The notes beneath the pieces are model-generated. The model saw nothing but the letters and a program-made list of their open reading frames with translations, searched no databases and had not been told where the DNA came from. Below are positions 49,840 through 61,054 of a DNA stretch of 64,000 nt, piece after piece (position 1 is the stretch's first letter; every line of letters starts with the position of its first letter). A program made the position numbers and the translations under genes. Source of the stretch: Diphasiastrum complanatum (taxonomy: Eukaryota; Streptophyta; Lycopodiopsida; Lycopodiales; Lycopodiaceae). Location: assembly GCA_029204225.1 (NCBI GenBank), contig CM055109.1:36096496-36160495 (forward strand), given 5' to 3'.

Positions 49840-50327
49840 TAGTTGTTGTAGGAGCTTGGCAAGCTTGTAAGCAGTTGCATTACTGCGTCTTGATCGTCAA
49901 TGACAGATCCGACAACGACCATTTGTCTTAGCAGGTTCTTAAACTGATTAATGTGATTCTACAGAGAATCACCAATCGTCATCTTGAGGGAGTAGAATTT
50001 CTTTCTGAGATGTAGCTTGGAAGCTATATCTCGCACTTCCTATAGTGTGCTCAAGATGTCCCAGACTTCTTTCGATGTATGAGCCTCGGATACATGGCCG
50101 ATATGGGTATCCGTGATATTGAGGATGATCAGCGCGAAAGCCTTTCCATCGTTCAGCTTCCATTTGGCAATTGCTGTGTCGTCTGCATCGAGTTTCCCTT
50201 CTACACCTGTAACAACGTCATACAATTTTTTAGCCATTAGTACAGTTTTCATCTTAAATTTCCACAGATGGTAATTGGCTCCATCAAGCTTGTCCATGAT
50301 AGGACTGACTTTCCCTTGGGAATCCAT
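49840..50327 (-). pseudogene. Copia gag (family C), frameshifted
   Basis: Starts at ATG 50327 (MDSQGKVSPIMDKLDGANYH) and runs 95 codons to the stop after DILSTL. It continues in broken form (KLHLRKKFYSLKMTIGDSL, NQFKNLLRQMVVVGSVIDDQ) to about 49840. Parallel to the gag at 28883. Confidence 0.85.
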
Positions 50328-50470
50328 GTGGAGGAATTAGTCTAAGTGATAGGAAAAACTATCAGTGACTTAAGTATGAAAATCTGATGCTGAAATATAG
50401 AACAAGAAAACAATTACTCTATCGGCTAGTAGAGTCTTGTACTGTGGAAGCTTATCAAGCTATGAAAATA

Positions 50471-50482
50471 GCTCTGATACCA
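50471..50482 (-). other. tRNA-iMet primer binding site of the - strand copia
   Basis: TGGTATCAGAGC on the - strand, directly after the LTR end TCCAACA. Confidence 0.93.
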
Positions 50483-51502
50483 TGTTGGAGAGAGGGAGAG
50501 TAGCGAGAGTTGAGAAAGGTGTCGTATAAAAAAAAATTAGCTTAGAGGGGTAAGACGAACACGAACGAGACACGAAACACGAATGAGAAGTGAACTCGAA
50601 CAAGAAACGAACTCAAACAAAAATTGTTCGTGCGCAGCGGAACTAGCTATGCGACTCTCTCCGAAAGCATGACTACGCCTATCAGAACGAATAGAACGTT
50701 AGTGATGGAAATCACGGTTGTTCTTGATTACGTAGCCAAACATTGATGAACGAAGCGCCAGAAAGAATAATTTGTTGCAAATAGCTAGACAAACTCTGTG
50801 GCATGAATGATTTGCGAAGAGCTAGACAATGCTCGACAGATAATTAGTCGCGAAACATTTGCGAAAGACACGACTAAATGTTAGTCGTCTATTACCAGAA
50901 AGAGCAACTAGAAAGATAAGACAGAATGAATAATAAGCACAGCAATATTAACACAAATCTGAACGCAGATTAAAGAACTGTATCAGATTAAGTATATCAA
51001 GTATACATGTCAATAATGCGTTAGAACACAAGAGAGTAGCGGACGAAACCGCGTCCCCTACGAAGCTTATTCAAACTGTAGAAATGGATGAAACCTTATT
51101 GCTGACAAATTAAAGAATTGATGCACAGAGCATCTACTTTTTATCTATCTTTGATAAGCTTCTCTTCTTCGTTCTCTCTCGCTTACTAACTTCTTCACTG
51201 TTAATGAATACGCAAATGGTATTCGAAATATACATAATGTTATAGGTGTGCAGATGAAGAAAGTGCAGGGTGGATGTGTTGTCTATAGGAGATCGTGGGT
51301 GGCTGCAGTCGTCGTCCAGTTTGTTAGCGCAGCTGCATGAGCGTGAAGAGTGTGTGACGTCAGCCTTTGCTTTTCGTCTCTTCATCGCCTGTGAGAATTT
51401 ACATGTGAATATACAGACTGCGCGACAACGCGAGTAAATATGCAGCATGAATGGAGGGAGATTAAAAATGGGATTTAGGTGCTAGAGGAAATAAATCCAA
51501 CA
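50483..51502 (-). repeat. 5' LTR of the - strand copia (family C)
   Basis: A 1020-bp LTR with perfect 7-bp terminal inverted repeats (TGTTGGA ... TCCAACA). It parallels the + strand LTRs at 20675, 27745 and 30680 and best defines their ends. Confidence 0.92.
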
Positions 51503-52679
51503 TTTTCTTGTCTATTTCATGCATATTTCGCTACCATAAAAAATAGCAACATCTTGTTTCATCAACTTCTTCTACATCCATCATTCAGTCGTAATGGAAA
51601 AATAAGTTGCAAACTATAGAAATCAAATGGTTTCAATTGAAACAACTTTGGATCTACAACAACATGGCGAATTTTTGAGCATGACATCCTCAACCACGCC
51701 TACTCAAATTGTAGAACTTGATTGTCCAAGCTTATCAAACAAGCATCTTTAGTATTTAGAACAAAAGTGTTTAAGTAGGATAAGTTTCATGTATTTTTTA
51801 CACAGGTGCTCAAAAGAGAATAATAATATCCATTCTAAGCATTGTTGGGCCCAATGATTCCCTTTGTACACCCCTCAAAGTATCTTAAATAAAGATAACG
51901 AGCCAGAAAGAGCTGGAAGTAGACTTAGATGTTGGAGTTTTACAAGTTGATGAAACTCATTTTATAATGTGTTCTTGTCATATCTCCATACATAACCAAT
52001 ATGATGATGTTCTAAACTATCGTAATGTACATTTGAAACTATATGATACACACATATCGATATCTCTTAGAAGGAACAAGTCACACGTGTCACTTATATG
52101 AGGAAAGCTCTTTAGTAGAAGTCTAGTTTGAATTCCAAGCACATCCACTTTTGAATACCATGTGTGAGCTTCAAAACATGCATGTTGGAAACATTCTCAC
52201 AAACCTAGAGAACTAGTGTAAGCTATACTAGTGTGGTTTGTAAGACCAACAAACAAGATCATAGAATTTGATATTGCACCAAAAATATCCACAAACCAAA
52301 ACATTCATGAAGCCTATAATAATAGGTGTAGATTTCCATAGCTAGGGCAAACATTCAAAAAAGCTACTTGCTTGATGTCCCTGACTTCATGCAACCAAAA
52401 CTTGTAGTATGTGCTCACAAATCTTGGACAATATATTGTGCACACGATTCTTCAGATTTTTTGAAATTGTTAACAAATAAATCATACTCTATTTTTTATA
52501 TTTAAAAAATGAATGTGGCATGTCACACCCCCAATAAAATAAACTAATTTTCAAAAAGCAAAAAACCACAAACAAACTAAAACCAAATATGATAATAATA
52601 GACTTTGCCACAAGCATAGCTAGAAACAAAAGTACAACCAAGTGCACCTAGCAACAAAGGGACATATATGGATGGCCCT
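51503..52679. other. A/T-rich stretch, nothing recognised
   Basis: No gene, LTR or repeat recognised in about 1.2 kb. Confidence 0.4.
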
Positions 52680-52870
52680 TCGGCCATTGGCTCAGCTGGT
52701 TAGCTTGGCATCCAAAGTTTCTTTGGTCCCAGGTTCGAGCCTCCCCTTGGAAACCAAGAAGCATTGCTCATGTTGGGAATGCATAGGGGCTATACTCCTC
52801 ACATAAACCATGGAGCATCAATGCATAGACACGAGAAGCAGCTGACTGAGAGAGAGCATGATGTGTTAGA
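52680..52870 (+). mobile_element. tRNA-derived SINE-like sequence
   Basis: Pol III promoter words at tRNA spacing: A box TGGCTCAGCTGG (52688-52699) and B box GGTTCGAGC (52732-52740), 32 bases between them. The part between does not fold as a functional tRNA: the D stem is broken, and the CCAAAG/CTTTGG hairpin leaves a 3-base loop. About 120 bp of unrelated sequence follows, as in a SINE body. No clear tail or target duplication was established. Confidence 0.55.
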
Positions 52871-52882
52871 GAATTTACCCTT

Positions 52883-53225
52883 TGATGGAGAGAAGGGCTA
52901 TTTTTCAATGGTGGTAAGGTCATGCCGCCTTTAAGGGTTTTTTAAAGCCCTAAAATATGCTAAAATGTTCATTTTGAGAACATTCTATAGAGCTATGTGG
53001 AAAGTCTTAGGGAGACAACAATAGAAAGAGGGTTTTGCATGCACACGTAGAAGTAACTATGAGTTTGATAGATTTGGTGGTGGCAAGAGGACTGGGGTTA
53101 AGGGAGAGAAAAGTAGGGAGAAGGTAATGGAGAGAAGGGCCTATTCTCGACGATGGTGAGGCCACATTGCTTTTTAGGGTCTTTTAAAAGCCCTGAAGTG
53201 TGGTAAACGTCATTTTTAAATCTTT
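52883..53225 (+). repeat. Pair of ~100-bp direct repeats
   Basis: Segment 52883-52980 (GGAGAGAAGGGCTATTTTTC ... AAAGCCCTAAAATATG) recurs at about 53130-53220 with substitutions and small indels, about 240 bp apart. Non-coding. Confidence 0.7.
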
Positions 53226-53557
53226 CGAATGTGAGCCGAGTTAGACAAAATGTGTTCCAGCATTTTCATTGGGCCATGTGTGCCCTAAAGCTTCAATGAC
53301 GTGCACGTGACGTGCGACGAACAAGGGTTGAAGAATTTTCTAGACAAAGCCAGATCTTGAACATGTGTGTGAGAGAGAGAGAGAGATAGAGAGAGAAAAT
53401 GTGAATGTGAGCAATGATGGAGAAAACGCGTTTCTTGAGTTTTGATTGGGTTACGTTTGCCCTAGAATGTATTTGATGGGCAGTTGAAGTGGGATTAAAC
53501 CACAAACATGTCAATTTCAGAAAGAGAGCATGTGCTGTTGAAAACTTTCAGAAAGAG

Positions 53558-53562
<5 letters not shown>

Positions 53563-53614
<52 letters not shown>
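53563..53614. repeat. (GA)n microsatellite
   Basis: A GA run of about 52 bases. Shorter GA runs lie at 53370-53395, 54098-54110 and 54127-54138. Confidence 0.95.
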
Positions 53615-53617
<3 letters not shown>

Positions 53618-53814
53618 GCCTCTCTCATCTTGCAAGCACGGTGGCCATTGGCCCCGGTGCATCCTCTTCACCACACGTTTTTTTTTTATTTTTTACATTG
53701 GCTGCCCAGGTGCCACGTGTCCGGGTAACCAAAATTTATCCCATAAGCATTCTTATGGGATTTCTTAGATGCAATATATAGCCAATCTCTCCTAATACTT
53801 CACATGTGCGTGTG

Positions 53815-54110
53815 CTTGGGCGTGGGCACTCGGTGTCCCCTGCCTGCGGCTGCCCGACGCCTGCCTGACGCCACTGCCGGGGTGGCCAGAACGCGGCACG
53901 CCACCCTCAAAAAATTGGCGCGCCCCCATTTTTGACGGGCACTGTGTGCCGGGCGGGATGTGCGTAAAAGAAATAATTAAAGGGGGAAAAAGGATAAAAT
54001 AATAATAATAAATAATTAATTAATTACATAACTATAGGAACCCGGGGATCAGCGATGGTCCGAGTTCTATTGAGATACGTAGGGCCCAGGGGTTAGAGAG
54101 AGAGAGAGAG
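53815..54110 (+). promoter_or_regulatory. GC-rich patch, possible promoter of the following exon
   Basis: A locally GC- and CpG-rich stretch (53815-53960) in otherwise A/T-rich DNA, with an E2F-like TTGGCGCGCC word near 53918. It is followed by A/T-rich spacer, GA runs and then a well-placed ATG at 54148. The promoter role is inferred from position and composition only. Confidence 0.35.
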
Positions 54111-54147
54111 CATTAATGTGAGTTGAGAGAGAGAGAGACACAGAGCG

Positions 54148-54233
54148 ATGGCGTCTCGAGGTCTCAAGCTACGCCATCTCTCGCATTGCAAGCTCCTCTT
54201 GTATGCGCTTCCGTTCTGCCTGGTCGCTCTTTG
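54148..54233 (+). CDS. Putative first exon of an unidentified gene
   Basis: ATG in strong plant context (AGCGATGGCG) opens 28 complete codons: MASRGLKLRHLS, HCKLLLYALP, FCLVAL. A donor CTTTG/GTGAGC follows at 54233/54234; without splicing the frame ends at TGA three bases later. A basic N-terminus followed by a hydrophobic run looks like a signal anchor of an ER/Golgi or secreted protein. I do not recognise the family, and no following exon could be assigned in the next 3 kb. An overlapping 120-codon frame (54123-54485) is the alternative reading. Confidence 0.35.
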
Positions 54234-54239
54234 GTGAGC

Positions 54240-55990
54240 TCTTTGTTCGCAGCGCTTTCATTCTTTAAGGACGATAGCTTTTTCAGTGATGGATCTGAGT
54301 GTTTGGTTTTCCTCGAAAGCTGGAAAGATAGTGATGGCTTCAGTGTATCTGGGCAATTGCTGAGGACTGCTAACTATGTAAAGAGAGAGAGAGCCTATTT
54401 TTTAGGGTTTTCTAGGGTTAAGGTTTTTTTGGGTGTTGAGAGGGGAAAAATGGCAAAATATGAATGTGAGTTGAGAGTGTTATAGAGAGAGATCTTTGTA
54501 GCTTTTGTAAAAAGCATTGGAGAGAGGTTTTTCATGGAAAGGAAAAAACGCAGCAACAAGCGCGTTTTGGACATTGAGGCTGCTTTTATGCGATGTCATG
54601 ATGTGCTCCTCGAGGACTAAAGACTTGGTACGATAATCGTGATGCTCGCTGCATTTAGGGATTGGGTTTGGATTCTGTAACAACGTTCAACTTCAGCACC
54701 TAGCCAACAACATCGTCTCCTAGGTGATCGTCCGTGCATTTTCAACAAGTGGATTGAGCTATATTCACCCATCTCCATCCTTCAGCTATCTTTAGCAGCA
54801 ACTTTTCTATCATCTGACAGTCAATCTTGTAGGCAACAGTGATACTTCTGATTCAAAACAGGTGCGAATTTTCAAAGGCAGCAATTGCGCACATAGTTAG
54901 CAGTCCTCAGCGTTTTCCAGCGAACAGGCAGCAGAACACGTGAGCAGTAGGTGCAAGGACACGTGAGCTTCTGGCATGTCGCAGCTGATCACGAGAAGAG
55001 TTGTTGCATCTCAGCCCAATTGAATCCAACCTTTTTGCAGATCACTTTTCCAACATAAATCTGCTTTGAATGCCTCTCTTCTCCAGCTTTGGTAGTCGTC
55101 TGTTTTTTCGAAGCTGTTAAGTAGTTTTTAGTCTGTGTCTAGCATATGCGTGTGAGACAATCTTTAGGAATCAGAAACAGGAACAATTTTGGGCAGTGAA
55201 TTTCTGTTAGACAGCTTCGTCTGTGGATTTCTACACAACAGCAGCAGCATACATCAGTTTTCAAACTATTATTTCCTTTCCTTTTCTCTGGATCCCCGAA
55301 AAAAGAAGCCGCAGCCAAGCGCTCTGCTTCCCTCACCTTAGAGTTAGGGTTTCAAAGAAAAAAGACACAAAGCAAAAAGAAAAAGAAGCTTTGGCTGATC
55401 GGTTTAGGGTTTAGAGGTAGGGCTTTGGCCTTGTCCAGATTTTAGCAGCAGATTGCTGTAGCAGCAGTTTTCAGCAAGCAACTTTGTCATTCGTTTGCTA
55501 CAGAACATCCATCCAACCTGTGACAGCCAACAAATCAGATTTGCAATCTTTTCTTCAATGCAAGATATCAGCAATAGTTCCCTATACATTTACGTAGCAA
55601 ACGAATTTCCGAATGTCTCTTTTACCAGCGAGTCAGTTAGATCCGGCTGCCATGAACCTATCTTTCCGCTTCTGGGAAGCTGGAACACAGTTTGATCTTT
55701 TCTTGTGCATGGGTTTGCTTTGAGGCTGCTGGAACACAAGAAGCAAATGCCTGATAATTGATTTGAGTGTAAATTCACTAAGGAAGGACTTGGAATTAAG
55801 TGATTTTGGCCTGGAAACATGTTTTTGGATCTTCAGTTCAGTTTCCCTTACAACCTTGTTTGGGTGTTCTATAGTGCAATTTAGCCTTGCATCATGCTAC
55901 TATCAAACTTTGTTTCTAGGGGTACATTCCTTCATTGTCAGTATGGTTCCTCAAGAATCTTCTTCTCCTTTACAAGTCATGGCAAGGTTA
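54240..55990. other. Non-coding stretch with telobox-like words
   Basis: No assignable coding region. TTAGGGTTT words occur near 54404, 55344 and 55403, the last two in a CT/GA-rich leader-like context, as in promoters of plant growth-related genes. No gene could be attached to them. Confidence 0.35.
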
Positions 55991-56007
55991 CACCCCGATT
56001 CGAACCA

Positions 56008-56178
56008 ATTCTTTCCGGTCCGAACTGACAGGCCAGGTTCGAATTGGAAAACGGTTCGAACCGTTTTTTTTTTTTCAAAACGTTTTTTTTACTTTTTGGG
56101 GGTTTTTTTTATTATTTTATTTTTTTTAAAATCCGGTTCGAACCGGGTCTGAATGGTTCAAACCGCGGTTCGATGCAA
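56008..56178. repeat. Cluster of GGTTCGAACC-type palindromes
   Basis: TTCGAACC, GGTTCGAATTGG, CGGTTCGAACCG, CGGTTCGAACCGG and CGGTTCGATG occur within 170 bp together with long T runs (T12 at about 56065). Non-coding. Confidence 0.75.
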
Positions 56179-57289
56179 CCTTTAGTCATGGATATCAATG
56201 TTCTTGCTCGGTTTGGAGAAAAGAGACTTGCTTTGCCTTCAAACCAACCTCTGCGTGCTTCCCCTTCATGCACACGTCGTGAGGCTCACCATGATGTTGT
56301 GGATTTCTTGTTTGGTTCCTCCAGTTATGTGGCACCATATAGACCACCTCATCTCCTTCACTACGTTTTTTCCTTTCCTTCAATTTATCATGTTTCTCCG
56401 TCTTCTTCTCCTAGTCTTTGTGTTCCTTGTTCGGGTTGTGGTCACCTTTATGTGGAAGGTGCCGGTCTTTCTCACCATCAAAACGCTTGCTCTGCTTTTT
56501 GTTAGTAGCTTGCCTTAACTAATGTAGACCTTGCATCTCACCCTGCTCTCACTTTGCCACCTGACTCGGTTTGGACCTGGATTCGCTTCCTTGATATTTT
56601 AGCCTCCTTCCACTTGGATTTGCCTCATCCTCTTCTTTATGCACACATCTCCTTTGCTTTGCGCTTGGACGTTTAAAGAGCTTTGTCTTTACCTTTGTCC
56701 TATTTGGCTTCCAACTTTTTTGATACCACAGCTTGGCACGCCTTTTTGCTTTTTCCCATGTGGTGTTTGCCTTTGCCTCCTCGGGTGGTGATGCTGGTCA
56801 CTGTGTTTCACTTAACAAAATTCGCCACTTTATGTCAGGAGATTGGGAAAATTCGCAAGAAGAGCATTCCCTTCAATGTCAGGCGCTTGCTGCTTAGTGG
56901 GATTTTGTGTTAGATTGTGTTTTTGCCCCACTTGTTCATCGTTAGTTACGTCGCTATGTTTTACTTGGGCAAGTGGGAGAATGCAAATGATAGTCTCCCC
57001 TCTTTTGTTGAGGACTTTTAACTAGATTCTGATCTCGAACTTACGGAATCTCATTTTCCTACAAAATTGGAAAATTTTTAAGAAAGCAATTAGGATTTTC
57101 TTACTACCATGGTGCGCGTGTATCATGACCTATTTGATAAGTGACAAGTCACACTAGAGTGGTGAACAATTGTAATTTTGCAACTTGTACTACTATTAAT
57201 CTAGATTATGAACCTTGATCATTGATCAAATTTTTATCAAAGATTTTGTACAATGTATCTCTATTTAAATTTCGGACTTATGGCACATA
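56179..57289. other. Unassigned stretch, weak coding traces
   Basis: A broken + strand frame near 56700-56990 (PLPPRGGDAGHC, SGDWENSQEEHSLQCQALAA) loosely recalls a segment upstream of the RT domain in some LINE-like elements, but no RT motif follows. I leave it unassigned. Confidence 0.25.
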
Positions 57290-58229
57290 ACTGTCAAAGC
57301 ATCTGAACTTGCTCAGCTTTTCGTGGAAAAGTTGTTCAAGTTGCTTGGTTTGCCGAATGACATTGTTAGTGATCGAGATCCTAAGTTCACTGGCAAATTC
57401 TGGCAAATGGTCTTTGAGAAATTAAAGACCACATTAAGTATGGGGTCATTAGATCATCCTGAATCGGATGGTTAGACAGAGAGGACAAACCAGTCTATGG
57501 ATGATATGCTTCGGGCATATGTTTCCAGAGGACAGTCGGATTGGGAAAAGTACCTTCCAATGATTGAGTTTGTGTATAACAGCGCAAAGCACTCAGCGAC
57601 GGGTTTTAGTCCAATTTCTCTGATGTATGGTTTCCAGCCTAGGGCTCCCGTTTTAGTGGGCCTCAAAGGCCTAAAGGTTAAAGTAGCAGTAGATTTCCTG
57701 CATGATATGCAAGAAATGTTGCTTGTGGCTCGCGATAACGTAAAAATGGCTTAGGATAGAGCCCAGTTTTACGCCAATCAAAAGCGACAACCTAGGGTCT
57801 ATAATGAGGGGGCTTGGGTATATCTTAGAATCCCAAAAGACTCTAAGGTATTAAAGACTGGAAAATGTCCTAAGTTATTACCTCGTTATGCAGGGCCATT
57901 CCGTATAGCAAGGAAACTCTATTGGAATGCCTATCAGTTGGAGTTGCCTCAGGGTGTCAAGGTTCATCCAGTTTTTCACATTAGTCGTTTAAAGGAACGA
58001 CTGGGTGGAAAGGATGACTTGATACTTCAGGAGGACTTAGTTCGGCTTGAGGACCTGACATCCTTTGTACCTACGGAACCACAGGCCATTGTTGATGTAC
58101 GTCAACGTGGGCTCAGAAACCAGTAGGTAACTGAGTACTTGGTTCGTTGGAAAGGAAGTTCCGAGGATGATGATACTTGGGAAAAGGAACATGACCTTAG
58201 ACTGAGGTTCCCTGATTTTTTTCCTTAGA
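57290..58229 (+). pseudogene. Ty3/gypsy chromovirus 3' end: integrase and chromodomain
   Basis: A 5'-truncated pol. Integrase core from about 57300 (ELAQLFVEKLFKLLGLPNDI, VSDRDPKFTGKFW, then DHPESDG-stop-TERTNQ with the catalytic Glu after a TAG at 57474). Then MIEFVYNSAKHSATGFSPIS (about 57557-57618), the post-integrase PRYAGPFRIARKL, ELPQGVKVHPVFHISRLKER (about 57941-58000), and a chromodomain EYLVRWKGSSEDDDTWEKE (about 58133-58189) ending RFPDFFP and TAG at 58227-58229. Only three in-frame stops are seen (57474, 57752, 58124), so it is less decayed than the element at 6.8-9 kb. The first DDE Asp, RT and gag are absent. Confidence 0.9.
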
Positions 58230-58242
58230 TAAGGAATTTTTT

Positions 58243-58255
58243 AAGGAAGAGGGAA
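58243..58255 (+). other. Polypurine tract of the truncated chromovirus
   Basis: AAGGAAGAGGGAA directly before the LTR start TGTTA at 58256. Confidence 0.8.
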
Positions 58256-58691
58256 TGTTAGGGACCCAACTCCCTTGGGTCCCAACCCCAAACTTGAGAT
58301 TGGACGATGATTGGGCCTGTAGACTTGACCGACCTGCATGGTTGCCACGTGTCATGATCTAGGTGTGCACGTGGCTTGGAGTCTCTCTCCTTGGAAGTAT
58401 ACAAGGGGAGAAGGGCTCATTTGCCATCCATTCTATCTTCCTAGGAGGAGGTGGATGGAGAGCGTGTGCATGGCCAGGATGTATGCTAGCTCGAGGCAAG
58501 AGATGGTTGAGAGCCTAGGCAGTGGTATGGGACATTGTCTAGGATGGAGGTCGGATCCCACTTGATACGGTCACAGGCCAGGGCACGGAGGGTGGACCCG
58601 GATTATGTCCTACGGCGGGGTGGAACATGAATCGTTCGGTCTCTTGTGTTTAACCGGCACCTAGAGGTTTGCAGTAAGTAGAGTTGTAACA
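58256..58691 (+). repeat. 3' LTR of the truncated chromovirus
   Basis: Starts TGTTAGGGACCC and probably ends TGTAACA at 58691, giving terminal inverted repeats TGTTA/TAACA and a length of 436 bp. The 3' boundary rests on these termini; no partner LTR is in the window. Confidence 0.75.
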
Positions 58692-59509
58692 ATATCACTA
58701 ATAAGTTATAACATTCAGATTCTTAACACAATTTAACATTTTGAATTCCAATTTTCTAAAACCTAACGTTTTCAAGAAATTATATCAACTGTTTTCGATC
58801 AAATCTTTCAAAGTTGCTAAGGATTTTTTTGATTTGAATCAAATGGTCACTATGGACCCATGGGTTTGACTCATTAATAAAAATGATCACGTGAAAAGCA
58901 AGCTTCGAATGTTGTATGTGTTGGTTAATGATATGTATAGCATAACTTTATGAAGTGTTGGTCTCTTTGGTATTGCTACTTTCATTAAATTTTGTTAGCA
59001 CCTTGTAGCATGATGTTTCAATGTGATGTGGTTGTTATCTCCTTGGAAATGTGTATATCACATGAATGCAAATGATATACTCCTCTAAGATATTGTGAAA
59101 GAAAGTAGTGAATATTCATACAAGCTACTTAAAATAGTGCGCTTCAAAAGTGTTTTGTGGTTTGGCTAAACTTGTATCATCTTTGTATGCACAATTGAAT
59201 TAACTATCTTTAGCATTAACATATGTCAATGTATGTAATATACATGTTTTGTGGAAGTTTTAGTTTAACTAACTTGGGATAATTGGAAACAAGCTTTCCC
59301 AATGATGTGTATGTTTTTTTTGAAGATTTTGATGATGAAATAATAGTCACTTGCAAATTTTCATAAGTGCTGCATTTGTCGTATACTATTTTATGATTTG
59401 CATAAACTTTGGTTGCCACTAAGAACATAATCGATTGAGCTAATTTCAATCTTGACTACATGTTCATACTTTGTAGATATGACATGTAATTGTTTTCTTG
59501 GTGGTGCAG
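58692..59509. other. A/T-rich stretch upstream of the BRF1-like gene, nothing recognised
   Basis: No motif recognised. If the acceptor at 59509 is used it includes a 5' UTR intron. Confidence 0.4.
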
Positions 59510-59661
59510 ATTGTTCCAAGCTTTATTGAGAGCCAACAAAGGGAGAAAGAAAAGGGTTCAACTTAGTATATAATTGTAAATAGCCAATTCTCAACCATGG
59601 TTTGGTGTAGTTATTGTGGAAAAGATCAAGTCACAGAGCGTGATGATATCAATGGTTTTAT
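59510..59661 (+). CDS. BRF1: BRF1-like TFIIIB subunit, exon 1 (coding from 59597)
   Basis: ATG 59597 in good context opens MVWCSYCGKDQVTERDDING, the N-terminus of a TFIIB-type zinc ribbon (Cys4 and Cys7). MVWC is the characteristic start of plant BRF1. A strong donor (AT/GTGAGT) lies at 59661/59662, leaving phase 2. A probable 5' UTR acceptor TTGGTGGTGCAG ends at 59509, so 59510-59596 would be UTR. BRF1 bridges RNA polymerase III and TBP at tRNA and 5S promoters in the nucleus. Coding sequence is clean and splice sites look normal. Confidence 0.85.
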
Positions 59662-60972
59662 GTGAGTATCCCAATGGCAGATTTTACCAATATCGAAAAG
59701 TTTCTCTATCAAAATCTCCAAAACTAGCTAGTGATGAGAATGCTACTTCTTTCCACAGTAGTTCACGTGACATGCTGTTTAAACCTTCTACGTGCCTTTA
59801 TGATCCTTGGTTCACATGATTGTTAACTGACATGATCTCTGTGCCTCGAACCCGATGTGGTCACTACGAGCGACCACCACCCTTGTGTCCTGATATGGCT
59901 CAAGGATTACCAAATCACCACCCTTGCTTGCCACTAACTAGCTCTATCACAATCCAAATATTGATGACTAGGCCCATGAAGGTCATCCTGTGTCTTTGAT
60001 CTCTTGTAAGATGTCCTTACCAGGTCACAATTGGTGACACCTAAAACCTAACTTGGGCTAGATACTTTACTTGGCTTTTCATTCTTGATTCTTGGTCAAT
60101 GTCGTTTTTGGCATTAGGTTGACTCTTTGGTAGTGGACTCATTCAAGGTCATGTCAATCTTTTATTGAACTTTAAGATGGAGTAAAGAACAAGGCTACTA
60201 ATGGGTATCACCTAGATATCTTTGAGGGCTGCCAAAAATGTCATGGAGCTTAAAGTGAATGTGACTTTGTACGAAGTAGTAGTCCTTACTAGGGAACAAT
60301 GACTTGCTGATCTACTTACCCATATATAGAATTGACTCTTACATGGATGGGCCTTTGAGCATTAAGCAAGGAAACATGTTATTGCAATATAGAACAAATC
60401 TAAATGCATATGTAGCCTAAATTTTCATGAGATGATGAGTCCACAAACTATTTGGGCTCTAATATGGATGATGAACAGTGTGCTATGTTGATAAGAAATA
60501 AATCTAATTATTCATGCCACTTTATTTGTCACGCGCAAACTTTTTGATTTGAGCCATGAGGCTCTCAATTATCTTTTTCGTTAGATAAAAATATGGTGCT
60601 GAAACATTGCTAAGATCATTCAAACTCAAATGAGTGTAGGAATAATTAGCAAACAAACCTTTATGCTTGGGATGTTGCTACTTGCTACTCCACATTCGAC
60701 TTTATATTTTTGAACCATGATTATGGTCATCCTTATCTCAAATGTTGTTTTATCATTCGACTTTGTATTTCTAAACCGTGATTATGGTCATCCTTATCTC
60801 AAATGTTGTTTTATGCAACGTACAACAAGTACTAATCTTTTTAAACATTTTGCACTTTTAGATAATTTCATCTTTGTCAACTGTTGTACTTTGTTTTACT
60901 TTGAAGTTTATATATTTTATTCAGATAATCGTTTTTGATTACTCATTTCTTATTGTGTTTTGGTGTTCATAG
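59662..60972 (+). other. BRF1-like intron 1, with a 61-bp tandem duplication
   Basis: A 1.3-kb intron with GTGAGT and TTCATAG borders. Near its 3' end a 61-bp unit starting ATTCGACTTT is present twice (60694-60754 and 60755-60815, a few differences). No other feature was recognised. Confidence 0.75.
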
Positions 60973-61054
60973 ATGTTGTACAGGATGTGGACGAGTCCTT
61001 GATGATAACATTTATTCTTCTGATCCAACCTTTACCAAGGGTGCTGGTGGCCAG
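60973..61054 (+). CDS. BRF1: BRF1-like TFIIIB subunit, exon 2
   Basis: Bounded by TTCATAG and CCAG/GTTGAG. Joined to exon 1 in frame it gives residues 22-49: ICCTGCGRVLDDNIYSSDPT, then FTKGAGGQ. The CTGC completes the zinc ribbon (C24, C27). The exon ends in phase 0. Reading is clean, with no stop. Residues after the zinc ribbon agree with the BRF-type B-reader/linker region. Confidence 0.85.

Larger units (their letters stand above)
48116..51502 (-). mobile_element. Ty1/copia element (family C), 3'-truncated, on the - strand
   Basis: A 5' LTR (50483-51502), PBS (50471-50482), gag from ATG 50327, zinc knuckle, protease-like region, GAG-pre-integrase and integrase down to the post-integrase linker (about 48030-48376). 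RT, RNase H and the 3' LTR are missing, cut at about 48116. Same family as the element at 27745-31689 but in opposite orientation and with more of the integrase retained. Confidence 0.88.

Noticed and set aside
52680-52760. Functional tRNA gene
   Set aside because: The A and B boxes are present but the D stem does not pair and the anticodon loop would be too small; SINE-like origin fits better.
56683-57025. LINE-like coding traces
   Set aside because: Only a loose RGGD-type resemblance; no reverse transcriptase or endonuclease motif, and several stops.
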